The notes under the pieces are model-generated. The model ran no database searches, had not been told where the DNA came from, and was given only the letters and a program-made list of their open reading frames with translations. Of a DNA stretch of 64,000 bases, positions 23,331 through 34,800 are shown one piece after another. The stretch is taken from NCBI GenBank assembly GCA_905221615.1, contig CAJNDT010005996.1:1-64000 (forward strand). Direction: 5' to 3'. Position numbers and translations under genes: made by a program. This DNA comes from Symbiodinium sp. CCMP2592. Taxonomy: Eukaryota > Sar > Dinophyceae > Suessiales > Symbiodiniaceae. How positions within the stretch are numbered: position 1 is the stretch's first letter; each line of letters begins with the position of its first letter.

Positions 23331-25225
23331 AGAGGGATTCGGCACAGACGGCGAGGTGTCGGGTCTGACGACCCTGAGTCCGCATCCTCACTTAGCAAGT
23401 GAGTGATGTAACAGCGATGTTGTCTTTGAGTGTGGAGGTCGCGCAGCTTTCATGCTGTTCAGTGAGCACGGTCGCTGGTTTTAGGGCAGCAGCTTTTTGA
23501 TGTCCGCAATATCACCTCGATGGAGGTGTTTGGACATCCTGGGTATATGAACTGTGTAGGGATTGCCTCATCCGATACCCATGAGGAAGATCCTGCACGT
23601 CTTAGGTCCGTTGCCGATTCTTTTAAATTTGGATTGTACGTTGTCCAGTGCTTTGATGGCCGACTACGGACTACAAAGCATGTAGGAAAGATCCCTCTGG
23701 GGACAGCCTGCTTGGCCACCACCGTCTGATGCTTTGATGGTAGCCTTTTGGTTTTGATCGGGGATGTGCTCCACAGAGATGGCTTTTGCGCACAGCGCTG
23801 CCAGTTGACTCTTTGTGGTTCTTCCTCCGTTATGTGCGACCGCTCAGATTACTGCATCACGCGCTATCAAGTAGGTCGTGAGCGCATACTGGGGATTCGC
23901 ACATTTTAGAATTTGGCTGCATGTGGCGCGTTCACTGAACACAGGCCATCCGAAAGAAAGAAACACACACACACACACATTGACCATATATTCACAGCAT
24001 AAACATGCTTATATACCCGCAATACATAAGTATGTACATAGATAGAGACATGCAGGCATGCACATGTACAGACGGCTTAACTCACATTTGCCTCCGTTTC
24101 CGGGTAACTACTTTCGAGGTGCGGGCCCCAAAGAGACCCTCTCGCGAAATGGAGCCAACGAGGAGCCCTGGGGGCGCGTCCAAATCAGGGTTCCAGTCTT
24201 CTCCAGTCAAGCAGATCTTGATCTTAAGGTCTAGGGTTTAGGGTTTAGGGTATAGGGTTTAAAGGGAAGTCTTGTGCGTCCGGAAGCACGAGGCTTCGTG
24301 AGAAAGATAAGCTCAATCTGTGCACCCCGTGCTGGAAGATGCCCCCCACATGCCCATGCAGAACCCCACTCACGAACTTGCGAGTGGCGCCTTGGGATTG
24401 ATTCGTTTCATGCGGTTAAGTGCTGCACTTTCTTCTGATTCAATACTAAACGGAAGGGATGTTGCAAGTGATCTGCATGTTTATTTGAGTGACTTCGCAT
24501 TCCTGTATGTTCGTCGCACTTGTGTAGCATGTGGCAGGCCTAGCAGGCGACCGCATTGGAAGCTGTCATGACGTCGTAGCTCAGCCTCCTGAGGCCTCAA
24601 CCGGAAGACCTTCCAGTTTACTTCCAAAGTAACAGGGGGTTAATTACGCACTGAGTAGACAACATCCCAGAATCCTAAATGCAAGCCTGAACCAGATTCC
24701 ACAGCCCCGTCTCAGTATCACGCTACTCTACACCCACAAGACAAACCAGAACCTAGCTGCGAAGACTCCTCCACGTAAACTCAAACTCTTGAAGGCCCCT
24801 TTCTGAATTTCCGAGTACTGAGGCCACAACTTGATGGAGATGCGCTCCTTATGTACAATGCCTGGGCATTATTGCAGAGCCTACTGCTCAGCGTGCTTAC
24901 TGTGCAACAATCCACTGACTTTTGGTAGAACAGGATATCTTAGGGGGAACACCGGATGCAAGAAGCAGCAGGATCCTGAGGAATAAAGGCTCAATGCGCA
25001 GAGGTTTCCACGGAAAGCAAACCTTTGAAGTAAATCCACACAGTGTCCTCAGCTCGGTTTGGGGAGGGACCCTGGGGCGTTTCTGAAAACTCCCAAGTGC
25101 CTTTGAGCATCCGCCTTGACAATGCTAGTTCCGGTACTCGGATTTACTACTGCACTATCCTAAATACTACTACTGCTCCTGCTCCTGCTAAAACTAAACA
25201 TAGTAATTGCTACACATAACTACTG
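23331..25225. other. Non-coding interval with a telomere-like patch
   Basis: Contains a short (CA)n tract near 23,966-23,980 and about four TTTAGGG words at 24,228-24,262. The 69- to 88-codon open frames at 23,459-23,729 and 24,320-24,571 have no recognisable domain. Confidence 0.4.
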
Positions 25226-25283
25226 ATGACGGCTGCTGCTGCTGCTGCTTGTACAACAACAACTACTACTTCTACTACTACTG

Positions 25284-25328
<45 letters not shown>

Positions 25329-25430
25329 GTACTACTACTACTAGTACTACTACTACTAGTACTACTACTACTAGTACTACTACTACTAGTACTACTACTA
25401 CTAGTACTACTACTACTACTGCTACTTACC
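25226..25430. repeat. (ACT)n microsatellite with 15-bp higher-order period
   Basis: ACT triplets interrupted regularly by TAG, giving a 15-bp unit TACTACTACTACTAG repeated about six times at 25,325-25,415. A poly-Thr open frame across it is a by-product. Confidence 0.9.
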
Positions 25431-25974
25431 GTTACTGTGGTGCCTGCGCTTGCAGTAGCGGTGGTCGGGGTGGGTTTGTGACGCTAGTTGCGACTGTTCC
25501 TTTTTTACCATGAAAGCTGTTGTGGCAGCTTCTGGTTTGGTTGTAAGAGGCATCCGGCATACTACTTCCATGGCAGAACTGTCAAAAGCACATGGGCCCC
25601 CGGGCTTTGTGCCGAGTGCATTCAAGTTGCAAATCGCTGTCAACGCACTTTATGCTATTCCTGCTACTGGTGGTTACCACTCTTCCAGAACCCGGTGGAA
25701 CTCAGGCTCGCTAGAAGCTCTTACATTTTGCTACTTGGTTGCCCTTTGTATTCAGCATCTCACTCAGCTCTCACGGGAACATGAGTATTCACAGCATTGG
25801 CGGCAAATCAGGGCAAATACCTAGGCCTTCAGCATACGTCCATGGGTTTCCCAAAAGAGTGTGGCAAAGCTCGGGCGTCCACATTGTTGGCTGCCCTTCC
25901 TTTCTTGGCACCTGTTCAGCACTGCACGAACCCAAGGTGGGATTCTGTTCTATACAGACAGCATCGCCCTCGGC

Positions 25975-26060
25975 CTACTACGAATACTACTGCTACTGCT
26001 ACTTCTACTTCGACTTCTACTGCTACTACTACTACTACTACCACCTACAAGCATTGCTAA
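25975..26060. repeat. Degenerate (CTA/CTG)n microsatellite
   Basis: Imperfect triplet repeat with CTACTA, CTGCTA and CTTCTA units. The Ser-, Thr- or Leu-rich frames crossing it are artefacts of the repeat. Confidence 0.7.
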
Positions 26061-27028
26061 TGCTATTGCTATTACCACTGTTCTTTTCACTGCAAGGCCT
26101 TCTTTGTCCGAGGTTGAGAGAGCCTTTGACTTGTGTGCCGAGAGGGGGCTCCAATCTGAGACTCCAGGAACATGATCGAAACCTAGACCCGGCATGCCCA
26201 GTGACGTAGGAATTAAAAGGGCTCCCTTTTTGGTATTGGGTAACCTAATAAGTACTAATAAGGAACCTCGCAGCAGGTTGGCCAGTGTGGGGTCCGATTG
26301 AGATAGTAGCGTTAGCTCCCGAGCAGCAGACGCAAAGTATAAGCTCAATTGCAAGACATACCTGTGATGAGCCGTAGACCTCAAAGGGCGTCACTCGAAC
26401 AATTAGCATGCTGGTTAGTCGCTGAGGCAGTTTGGGTAAACAGCAACCGAGCGCTAATGCTGACCATTGCTTCGACATGGCTGCATGTGCATCACACAAT
26501 CTCGGAAATCCTTATGCATTGCTCACTACTGCTTCATGCAGAAAAAGGGGGGTGCTGATGGAAAGACCCTGCCTCAACCTCGGACCTAAGATTGACATGC
26601 GGACAGGATTGGGGCTTTGTCCCTTCATAGAACGAGTTGAAAACTGATTAAATGACGTGCAATGCGACAAGAAACACAAACGTATGCAAACTGAAATGCG
26701 ACCACGACGTTGCCATCGTGCAGGCAGTGCATCGTCTGCTAGCCCGCACTGATTCGGGCAAGATAGCTGCCACCATCAGGAGTGCCATCATCGACACCAT
26801 CACAATCTCGATGACCGTATTCATCTTTGTCGTTCTTTGTTAAGGATGGTTGCATTTCAATACCCACATGCGCGCCACTGCCGACATGTAGAGCTCACAC
26901 CTCTGTTCGAAGAAGCCCAGGTGCCTGTTCGATTAGCCTCGAACGCCTTTCAACGGGGCGGCAGATGTCTTGCCATTGACCTCAGCAAGCCCGACACAAC
27001 TTGAGAAAAACATCCCGAAGAGCCCCAC

Positions 27029-27199
27029 CGTCTTAGGGCAGCCCCTAATGAAGGGGCCTAACAGGGTGTTGCCGCCCGTTATACCCGTCTTAAGGCAGCA
27101 CCTAATGAAGGGGCCTAACAGGGTGTTGGCGCCCGTTATACCCGTCTTAGGGCAGCACCTAATGAAGGGGCCTAACAGGGTGTTGGCGCCCGTTATACT
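27029..27199. repeat. 57-bp direct repeat, three copies, MITE-derived
   Basis: Three nearly identical 57-bp units start at CGTCTTA(G/A)GG at 27,029, 27,086 and 27,143. Each contains CCTAATGAAGGGGCCTAACA and GGGTGTTG(G/C)CGCCCGTTATA. The AGGGGCC word and the following ATAAGGAGCCCCCAAGATAG and AAGGCCCCTACA at 27,210-27,255 tie it to MITE family 2, so this looks like an internal expansion of one element. Confidence 0.8.
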
Positions 27200-27409
27200 A
27201 TGACCTATGATAAGGAGCCCCCAAGATAGTCTTGGTTTTTTATTCAAGGCCCCTACATTAGTAGGCAGCTGTAGGCTCCAGGATGTCAGTTCTGAGTGGG
27301 GGAGTTGTTCATAGCTCGGCTTTGAGCTCGGAGCTTAGAGAGCCTCATCCTTGCATCTCTCGCATAGCCAGGCTACGCCAGGATCGGGGCCTATTGACGT
27401 GCTGAACAT

Positions 27410-27511
27410 GGGAGTTTCCGAAAATAGGGGACCCTAATATAGTATCCCGAATAGTAGGATCCGTATTATAAGGACCCCAAAATAAGGTACCCCTAATTTT
27501 CGGAAACTCCC
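27410..27511. mobile_element. MITE family 1, copy 2
   Basis: 102 bp. The left end is GGGAGTTTCCGAAAATAGGG and the right end is AATTTTCGGAAACTCCC. It is flanked by the 4-bp target duplication ACAT (27,406-27,409 and 27,512-27,515). It is the best-preserved copy of the family in the window. Confidence 0.9.
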
Positions 27512-30500
27512 ACATACCGCATACTTCTGCTACAACCCGCTCACACTCTGACAACAGCCACCGCGGCTCGGCTACTTGAACAAGGCAGATTTTGCTCGAC
27601 GGTTCAGGTGGCCGGTTCTCAGATCATTTCAGATTCCTCGGGGCTAGCGGCTAAGTCTTCCAGTCATACTGCAACCAGTTGAACTGTAAACAAACACTTC
27701 TTGCATCCTAAACTGCGCTTGGTCGGGCATACTGAACCTCCTTCCAGCACGTCGGGCTTTCTCTTTCTCTCCTCGCCGGACATGGTCTGGCTAGGAAAAT
27801 CGATTCGGAGCGCAGTGTCGCCTCAAGCAAGCCAGGGATCAGAAGGTATGGCTCGGCTTAGACCGACGTGCTGTGCATATGCTCAGAGGAGGCTTGCGAC
27901 AAGGTTTCTCAATATGTTGGAGCCTCGGACAGCTGGGTCGGGACCTGGGAGCACTAGCTCGACTGTGTGACTACTTCGGTGTTGCAGCGAATGTTTGCTG
28001 CAATGATGCTGTGCGCACACTGCCGGATTGAGTCTCACCTGCACAATCCTGCACAACTCTGTGGCTGGTGCTCTCAGGGACCTGTAATTTTGCTAGTGGG
28101 CTCGTCGACCCCAATGGGCTGCAAACTCGCTGCAACCATGTCGATGCGACAAAACCCATAAGGCGGGTGACATCCAGCCACAAGGAAAGATGCAAAGACC
28201 GTAACACAAAACCTCTGAAGACTGTCCAGCACCTCAGTCGGCGCAAGTTGGAATTGGACCACACATGCTGCTTGGCTGCAAACGCCCCACCGGCACATGA
28301 ACTCATTATGCATCCTATACTTCAATAACATTCGACGCATCCTGAACCCTGACTTACGCCTCCTGCTCGAACCATCCGCGCTTTCACAGCAGCAGGGTCG
28401 ACAGGAGCTGGCAGCACCTAGGCTGGTTCAGTGCTACCCCTGGTGTTCCACTTTGTGAAACGTGTGAAGCCCCTAAGATGATAACCAGCCGGTACATCAA
28501 GGGTATATATGCAAAGATTGAGCACATGTGTCTGGGCTGGACAGGAGGAAACTCGATGAGTTGGCTGCAGCTGTTTGGCGCCGCTCTTCAGTGCATGTTC
28601 GACAGTCCTTGTGGAAACAGTTGCTTAGCACAGGTCCAGTAAAACATGACTCATCCAAGTGCTGCTAACCGGGTGAGCAATTATGGGATGACTGCTCAGA
28701 CGTATCTAGAAACAGGACCGCAGGCCTTGCCGATTGTATGAGTTTGCTGACACAGCTTTTACATTTTTCACCGCAGTGTTGCCTCTGAGATGTGACCAAG
28801 TTTTCCTGCCCAGTCAAAAATTTAGTCTTGATTCGCCCGCTGGGCCGTGCTACTGTGGGGGGTTGCTGCCTCTTATTGTTGCTGCTCTTCTCGTAAATCC
28901 AAGGTGCCTGCAACAGGTCCACCTCCATTTTTTCGCGGCCTGCTCAGGTCTCACACGTGACAGCAGGCGCCTGCAACATGTAAAAGCCGAGGCAGCATTT
29001 GCCAACCAAACAAGCCGTCTGCAGGACTGCCACTGAGAATTGAAATCCGCTACCGAACCAGCCTGACGAGAACTGTGGCGACTAGCGAACAAAGACAGCT
29101 GGCCCTCACCGCCCACCGCCTCACCCTTTGCCATCGTAATACAGGGGCAAAGCGAGCACACACAAAGGTTTCTAGACTTCCACAACAGCCAATCCTCCGA
29201 GCTGGGTTGAACGGACGGCCACGCCACGAAGCTCCGATGATCCCGTCTGTCACACCGGCACTCCAGACTCTAGATGGTAAAGCCGGCTAACTGAGGCCAT
29301 TCTCGGGTAAGCCAACCGAGCTGAGTACGGCCTGATGGAATTTCACCTTCGCAGCTCTGACGACCCCCCGGTATCCCCCGGTACCGTGGAAGTGCTAGTC
29401 CCAAGAAAATCTGGTCTTGGATCCAGTTTCGTTTGAGCATTTGAGCTAACGGCTCTTGTCTAAGCAACACCTCGAGCCGGGACACCTGCTACACTAACTC
29501 CATGCATGCGGTCCGCAGGAGTCGGAGAATTACGTGCCGCAAACGATGAACCTACAGCAAAACAAGAAGCACTTCAGGCACCTCAAATCCTGTCGTCTAT
29601 GTATGCAAGACTTATGGGGTCCCCCAGCCCGTGAACCTGCGAACCCACGCAACCTGAAGTTGCCCCTCCGCAGGCCTCTTGCCGCTGCCTCTGGTCCGGG
29701 CGCGAGGCGCAGCGTGGCAGCCGCCACGTCGACTTTGGCGTCCGCACCGTAACCTTGCAAGGCAATCGAAACTTACAGTTGCCCAAGAGTATATACATAG
29801 CGCAAGAAATCAGAAAGGGAAGATACCATGGAAATTCACATATCCGAATTCCTGCATCCGACGCAAATACTTCCGGACTCCCTATCGCTGACTCAGGGCT
29901 TGCTCAAGGAAGCCCTGACATCGTTGCTGTCAGTTGACTGCGATGTCGCAGCCCTTGTGCAATTTGGTTTGAATTTTGGCCAGCTTCGCTGTTCTTTTCC
30001 CGCGAAGTATACGTAGGTGCCTTATTTGATAGAATGTGGTTTTGGGGTGTATTAAACTAAAACTGTAAGGGGAACTGTAACTGTGAGGGGATAAGACAAG
30101 TGACAGCCACTCCGCATTCGTTGTGCCAGTGCTTCAAATGAGACACCCACTATTCAAATACGGGTCCAAGCACATTATCCGGGTCCCGCGGCAAAAACCG
30201 TACAGATGCTTCAAGACCGGCGCGAAACCCACTAAAATCCCAAGGATGCAGATACGCACCAGAACTAGAACCCTCCCTGTCTGAATGACAGACATCCGAC
30301 TAAGCGCCGCACCAAAGATAAGGAGCTGCCATCCTCACAAAGGCCGAAGTGTGTAAACGGCTTGGTCTGGAGGCTATACATGATCTCGGATGTGGGACTT
30401 GAAGGGCTCAGCTGTACCTGGCTTATGGCCATTCGTTCTCGAGGGAAAGATCGTCGTAATCTCCACAAGCAGCTCCGGAAACTTGAACTGCAATTCATAA

Positions 30501-31554
30501 CACTTGGCCACTCCGGCAAACTGTCCCAACCACAACACCACGAGGAGATGATGTCCACAGGTGCAAGGACAGCTTTCCTGTATAGGAGCTATGAAAGCCA
30601 GCATGCAGTAGTTGCTCGTGCAATTCCGCAAGCATTCACAAACACTCCGACTTCTCATCATCTCAAACAATGATTTGCGAGCTTGTGATTGTGTGAGACT
30701 TTCCCACGTGCATGAACCAACTGCTACAGAGCTCGAAGAATATGAAGTGAGGCGAAATCTTGGTCGCCAATTGGAGTTTGCTCCGAACTAGAATCCAATT
30801 TAGGAGGGCTTGTCGTACTTACGGCCATTTGCTATACCCCCCCTGGGAACCATAATAAGAAGATTATTTTCAATATTCTCTTGGGTTTTATATGAACAAC
30901 AACTACTTCTTAGAAGGAGACTATAGTTTGTATCATGGGTGCCTTGCAGCGATTTCCCGAACTTGATCCAACGGTTAACCAAGCAGCCATCCCCCTTTCT
31001 CTTCCACTGGCAAATGCCCGGCTCGTCGGGTCGACCTAGGCTGGGCGCCGGTCTCCGCGGGTGACGGTTGGAAGTCCCGGAGGCTTCCTGTGAACAGATC
31101 CTGTGCAGAATTGAATGATTCGCGGACATATTGGTTAGTTTGCTTCTTGAATGAGGCTTGGGGTCCAAGCAGTTCAAGAAGGTGGCCGAGGCTAGTGCAA
31201 ATGTGCTGCCTCGAAACGGAACCAGACATGAGGACACGACTGCAGCACCTAACCTGCCTCTGAACTCTTGTGTGGCATGGGCCCCCGACAATCCCTGCAA
31301 ATTCCTATTCGCCCAATGCCACCGGCATGCAATCCCCTTCCTGTCTCTCCTTCAAACGAGTAACTCTCCGGCCGTGAAGGTGTCGCTTGTACCTCTGTGT
31401 CGGCCTGCAAACGACAGCTGGATGTTGAAAGGTGAGTCACGAGTTGTGAACATCAGGGTCGTGTCTGCACACACACACACAACCAATAAGCATACGCTAA
31501 CAGTGACAAAGAAAGTCAGACTGGTTTGATGATCGGATATCGAGCATGCATCGC
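27512..31554. other. Non-coding interval left of the copia element
   Basis: Near-balanced DNA. Many 60-170 codon open frames occur on both strands, none with a recognisable domain. One exon-like fragment at about 30,425-30,512 is listed separately. No MITE with two clear ends was seen here. Confidence 0.4.
30425..30512 (-). CDS. Exon-like fragment, unknown protein
   Basis: The minus strand reads FAGVAKCYELQFKFPELLVE then ITTIFPS, preceded by a possible acceptor (TGGGACAG) and followed within 30 bp by a possible donor (AG/GTACAG). It has protein-like composition, but no family is recognised and no partner exon was found. It may be chance. Confidence 0.2.
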
Positions 31555-31559
31555 ACTAC
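31555..31559. repeat. Target-site duplication (left), ACTAC
   Basis: ACTAC directly abuts the left LTR and is repeated at 43,951-43,955 directly after the right LTR. Five base pairs is the usual duplication length for Ty1/copia integrases. Confidence 0.93.
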
Positions 31560-31711
31560 TGAAGTTTCCCAGGCTACCAGCTAGACACGGCAAGTAACCG
31601 GTAAGTCAACCCTTGTGACCTTTTTACACGGGGGACTTGGGCCAAGTGCAGTCGCGTACAGACATAGCTAAGGACCATAGGAATAGCAATGGAGGCAGGG
31701 TAAAATCTACA
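31560..31711 (-). repeat. 3' LTR, 152 bp
   Basis: On the minus strand it starts TGTAGATTTTACCCTGCC and ends GGGAAACTTCA. It is identical, without indels, to 43,799-43,950 (constant offset of 12,239). It is very short for a copia LTR. Confidence 0.95.
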
Positions 31712-31719
31712 CCCCCCTC
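31712..31719 (-). promoter_or_regulatory. Polypurine tract
   Basis: GAGGGGGG on the minus strand directly precedes the TG of the 3' LTR. It has the expected position and composition for the RNase H-resistant primer of plus-strand DNA synthesis. Confidence 0.85.
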
Positions 31720-31860
31720 GCCGTGCTGCTCGAGCTAAGGCGGATAGTACATGGCTCCAGGTTGCCCTGGGCTTCAACGATTTTGAAGACTTGCCAAAGC
31801 GAGCATTTATAAAGCACAACGGGGAAGCCCTGCAGGTCCGAAGCAAATCAAAATGAGGAC

Positions 31861-34800
31861 TCAGCGCCTATGGGTGCGGTTCCATGCATCCCACTCGGCC
31901 TGAGTGTAGCCTCCACGACGCTGGCGATAGTACTCGTCCCACTGGGCCTGAGTATAGCCTCTATACATTGGCTCAGGTGCTGTCGTGCGACCACGTCCCT
32001 TTTGGGATGGGCGGTTCTGGACTGCAGCCTGGCGATTGCGCTCTGCCAAACGTTCCGTTTGGTCTGTCTGGTTCTGAGCACTACGGAGGCTATCGGTAAG
32101 AATCTGGCCGATCTCAGTTGTGATGCCTTCAGTTGTGGTAGCCGACACATAGACCTCGCCGTCGAAAGTCAGGATCCTTTTCGCAGCATCATTCACTGCT
32201 GCCACCTCAGCATAGAGTCGCGGAGGGAGGAATGCTCCGAGGTAGGTCAAGCCGATGGGGACATCCGCGGTATCATCGATAAACCGCAAGTTCCTCAACG
32301 GCTCCACTTCGCAGTGGGCATAATAGACCAACTTCGCTGGCGGGACATTGCCACCACCATAATGGGAGCCGGCACGCAAGTAGCGCTGCTCCTCGCTGCG
32401 TCCTGGATCGGGTAGCACAGCGTTCGACAGGTGATCGAATTTCTGCATGTCCTCGAAGTTGCGGCCCTCTTGCATCATCCTCACGTTGAACTGCGCGTCC
32501 TTCTCGAAGCGGTCGGACACGGTGTCAAAGTTCAACTTGGCGGCCCTGATCTTTCGGTCTTTGGCGTCACGAATGGCGGCAGCCTCTGCGCTCATCTGAC
32601 CACGCTTCTTTGGTCCCTCGCCCAGGCCTCGAAGGTCACTCGCAAGGAGATCATCGATGGGCTTCTGAGCTCCGGTTGCAGCGGTGGCAAGAAGGCGCTG
32701 GCGAAGTCTCGAATTCTCAAAGACTCGCTTCGTGATCTTCTTAGAGTCATCCGTCTGGGGAGCCTTGCAACGGAGGCAGAACAGCATGCCATTGGCGACG
32801 ACTGCTGCGCACTCACGGCATGGGTGTGAGCCAAGTGGGTATGGCTCATTCTCACCCGCATCCGTTGTATCGCCTTCGTCGACTTCAACCTCAACCTCAA
32901 CCTTGGTTTCGTCAAGGTCGAATGCACCAGCATCATCAGCAGGCTCACCCTCGCGGGTGGCTTCATCCAAGTCCATGCTTTCGTCTTTTTCGGCGATTGC
33001 GGCGGGCTTGGGAACCACCTTCGGCATCTTCTTTGAAGCAATCGCTTTGGGAGCGATAGCCGCCTGTTTTGGAGGCGGTGCCGATGATGAGCTTGCTGCT
33101 GCGGCCTCCTCATAGTCGCGCTTGGCGCGGAAAATGCGCTCTGGCTCACCCTCGCGGGCGGCTTCTTTGTGCTCGGCGACATAGAGCGGGAGGTTCTTCT
33201 TGCTGGTGTCGACGGCGGACAGCACGCAATCGGGCGGCACATTGTCCCGTGTGAGGACGCCGTCTGTCTCCGTGACGAAGAAGACACATCCAGCGGCGAT
33301 TGCTCGCTGCGTATCTATCGTCAGCTCGATCGGCTGGTTGGAGCGCATTCCACTCTTGTAGTGGGTGTCGTCCAACTTGTACGGGGACAGGTAGTTGTGG
33401 GACCTGTCTGACCTTGCGGAGCCGGCGATCATGCCATCGCGGAGGATCCCCTTCATTCCCTTTTCATTCGTGCGATGGAAGAGCTTCGGGGGGGTATCCT
33501 CACGGGAGAGTACGGTGACCCCCCTGACGCTGCTCTGCAGGTCGGCCTCGTACTCGGACAATCCGCTGTAGAACCTGGTCGCGAGGAAGAAGTCCGCGTC
33601 CGGGTTATTGCCGATGAGCTTGGAGTTGTGCCCTTGGGCCATCCTCACCCGCACAGGGAATAGCGGCTGACCCAGGGTGTCCTTCATGGGGACATCAATG
33701 CCCAAAAGCCTGATCCGTCCCTTGTTATCGGCTTTCGCTGCTCGTAGCAGCTGCCTCACACCCCAGCGTGCGTTCCGTGCCGTGTTGAAGACCTGGAGCA
33801 GAGTGTCAACGTCTGCCCAGCACCCACGGTCAAAGATCAATGCAGGGAAGTCGTCCATTTCATGGCCACGCAGCAGCTTGGTGAGGAACTTCAGGTCACC
33901 GTGTTTGAACGTCACGTGCCTGTCTCCCACAATGTCCTCCGGATTGAAGGGCTTCATCAAGTGCTTCTTGCCGTTGTAGAAGTACTCATTCGGAAGCTCT
34001 GGCACAGTGGCAGCCCCTTGCGGGGCGCTTTCATCAATGAACATGAGCCTTCGCATGGCGTCCTCATCGCGGTCAGACTTCTTAGTCTTCTTGGGAGGCG
34101 CTGGCTCAATGACACGTCCAATCGATGATGGGATGGGGTCGACTTGGTCGCCCTCATCCACCAGTTCCACCGTGCCCGGGGTATTGTAGGATACCTTACC
34201 GTCTGCGTCCTGGGTGACAATGTCATTGACGCACTCCGCAACAGCACTAACATCAGTGGTTGCACCGATCCTTGGCACATCCTTGCGGATGGCTTTATCC
34301 ATGGGTGGCCCCTCGGAGATCTTGGTGACGTCGGTTGCGTCAGCGGCATCTGGGGCTTCCCACATCTTGTCCTCCTGGGTGACCGGCATTGGCTTTGCCT
34401 GTTTCGGGTTCATGAGCTGGTCCTTCTCCGCACGCCACTGCTTGAAGACATCCTGGAGCACTGGATTGTTGGCACCGGAGCCAGTCTCAAAGTGCTCATA
34501 GCGAACAAGCAAAGCCCTGACACAGGGTGTCATCTTCTGGGCAAGCCATTCGCTCCTGCTTGCATTGAAAGTGGCATGCAAGTAGGTCTGGAATAACTCG
34601 CGGTTGCGAGGGTCTTCACTGGCGTGAAAGCTGTCATACATTTCCAGCTTTTCGACCAAGGAGCTCGCGGTTTGCACTTGCAGACCGCGCTGCCTGAACT
34701 CTTCGAACATTGCGGCATTGAAGTCGTTGTAGGCTGAGTGGAGTTGGAACAAGTCCGCCTCCACCTGCCCAATCACCTTCACAAAACCAATGTCCGGCTC

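Noticed and set aside
31870-32415. 181-codon plus-strand frame inside the copia element
   Set aside because: Antisense shadow of the Pol polyprotein; the minus-strand frame carries the recognisable domains.
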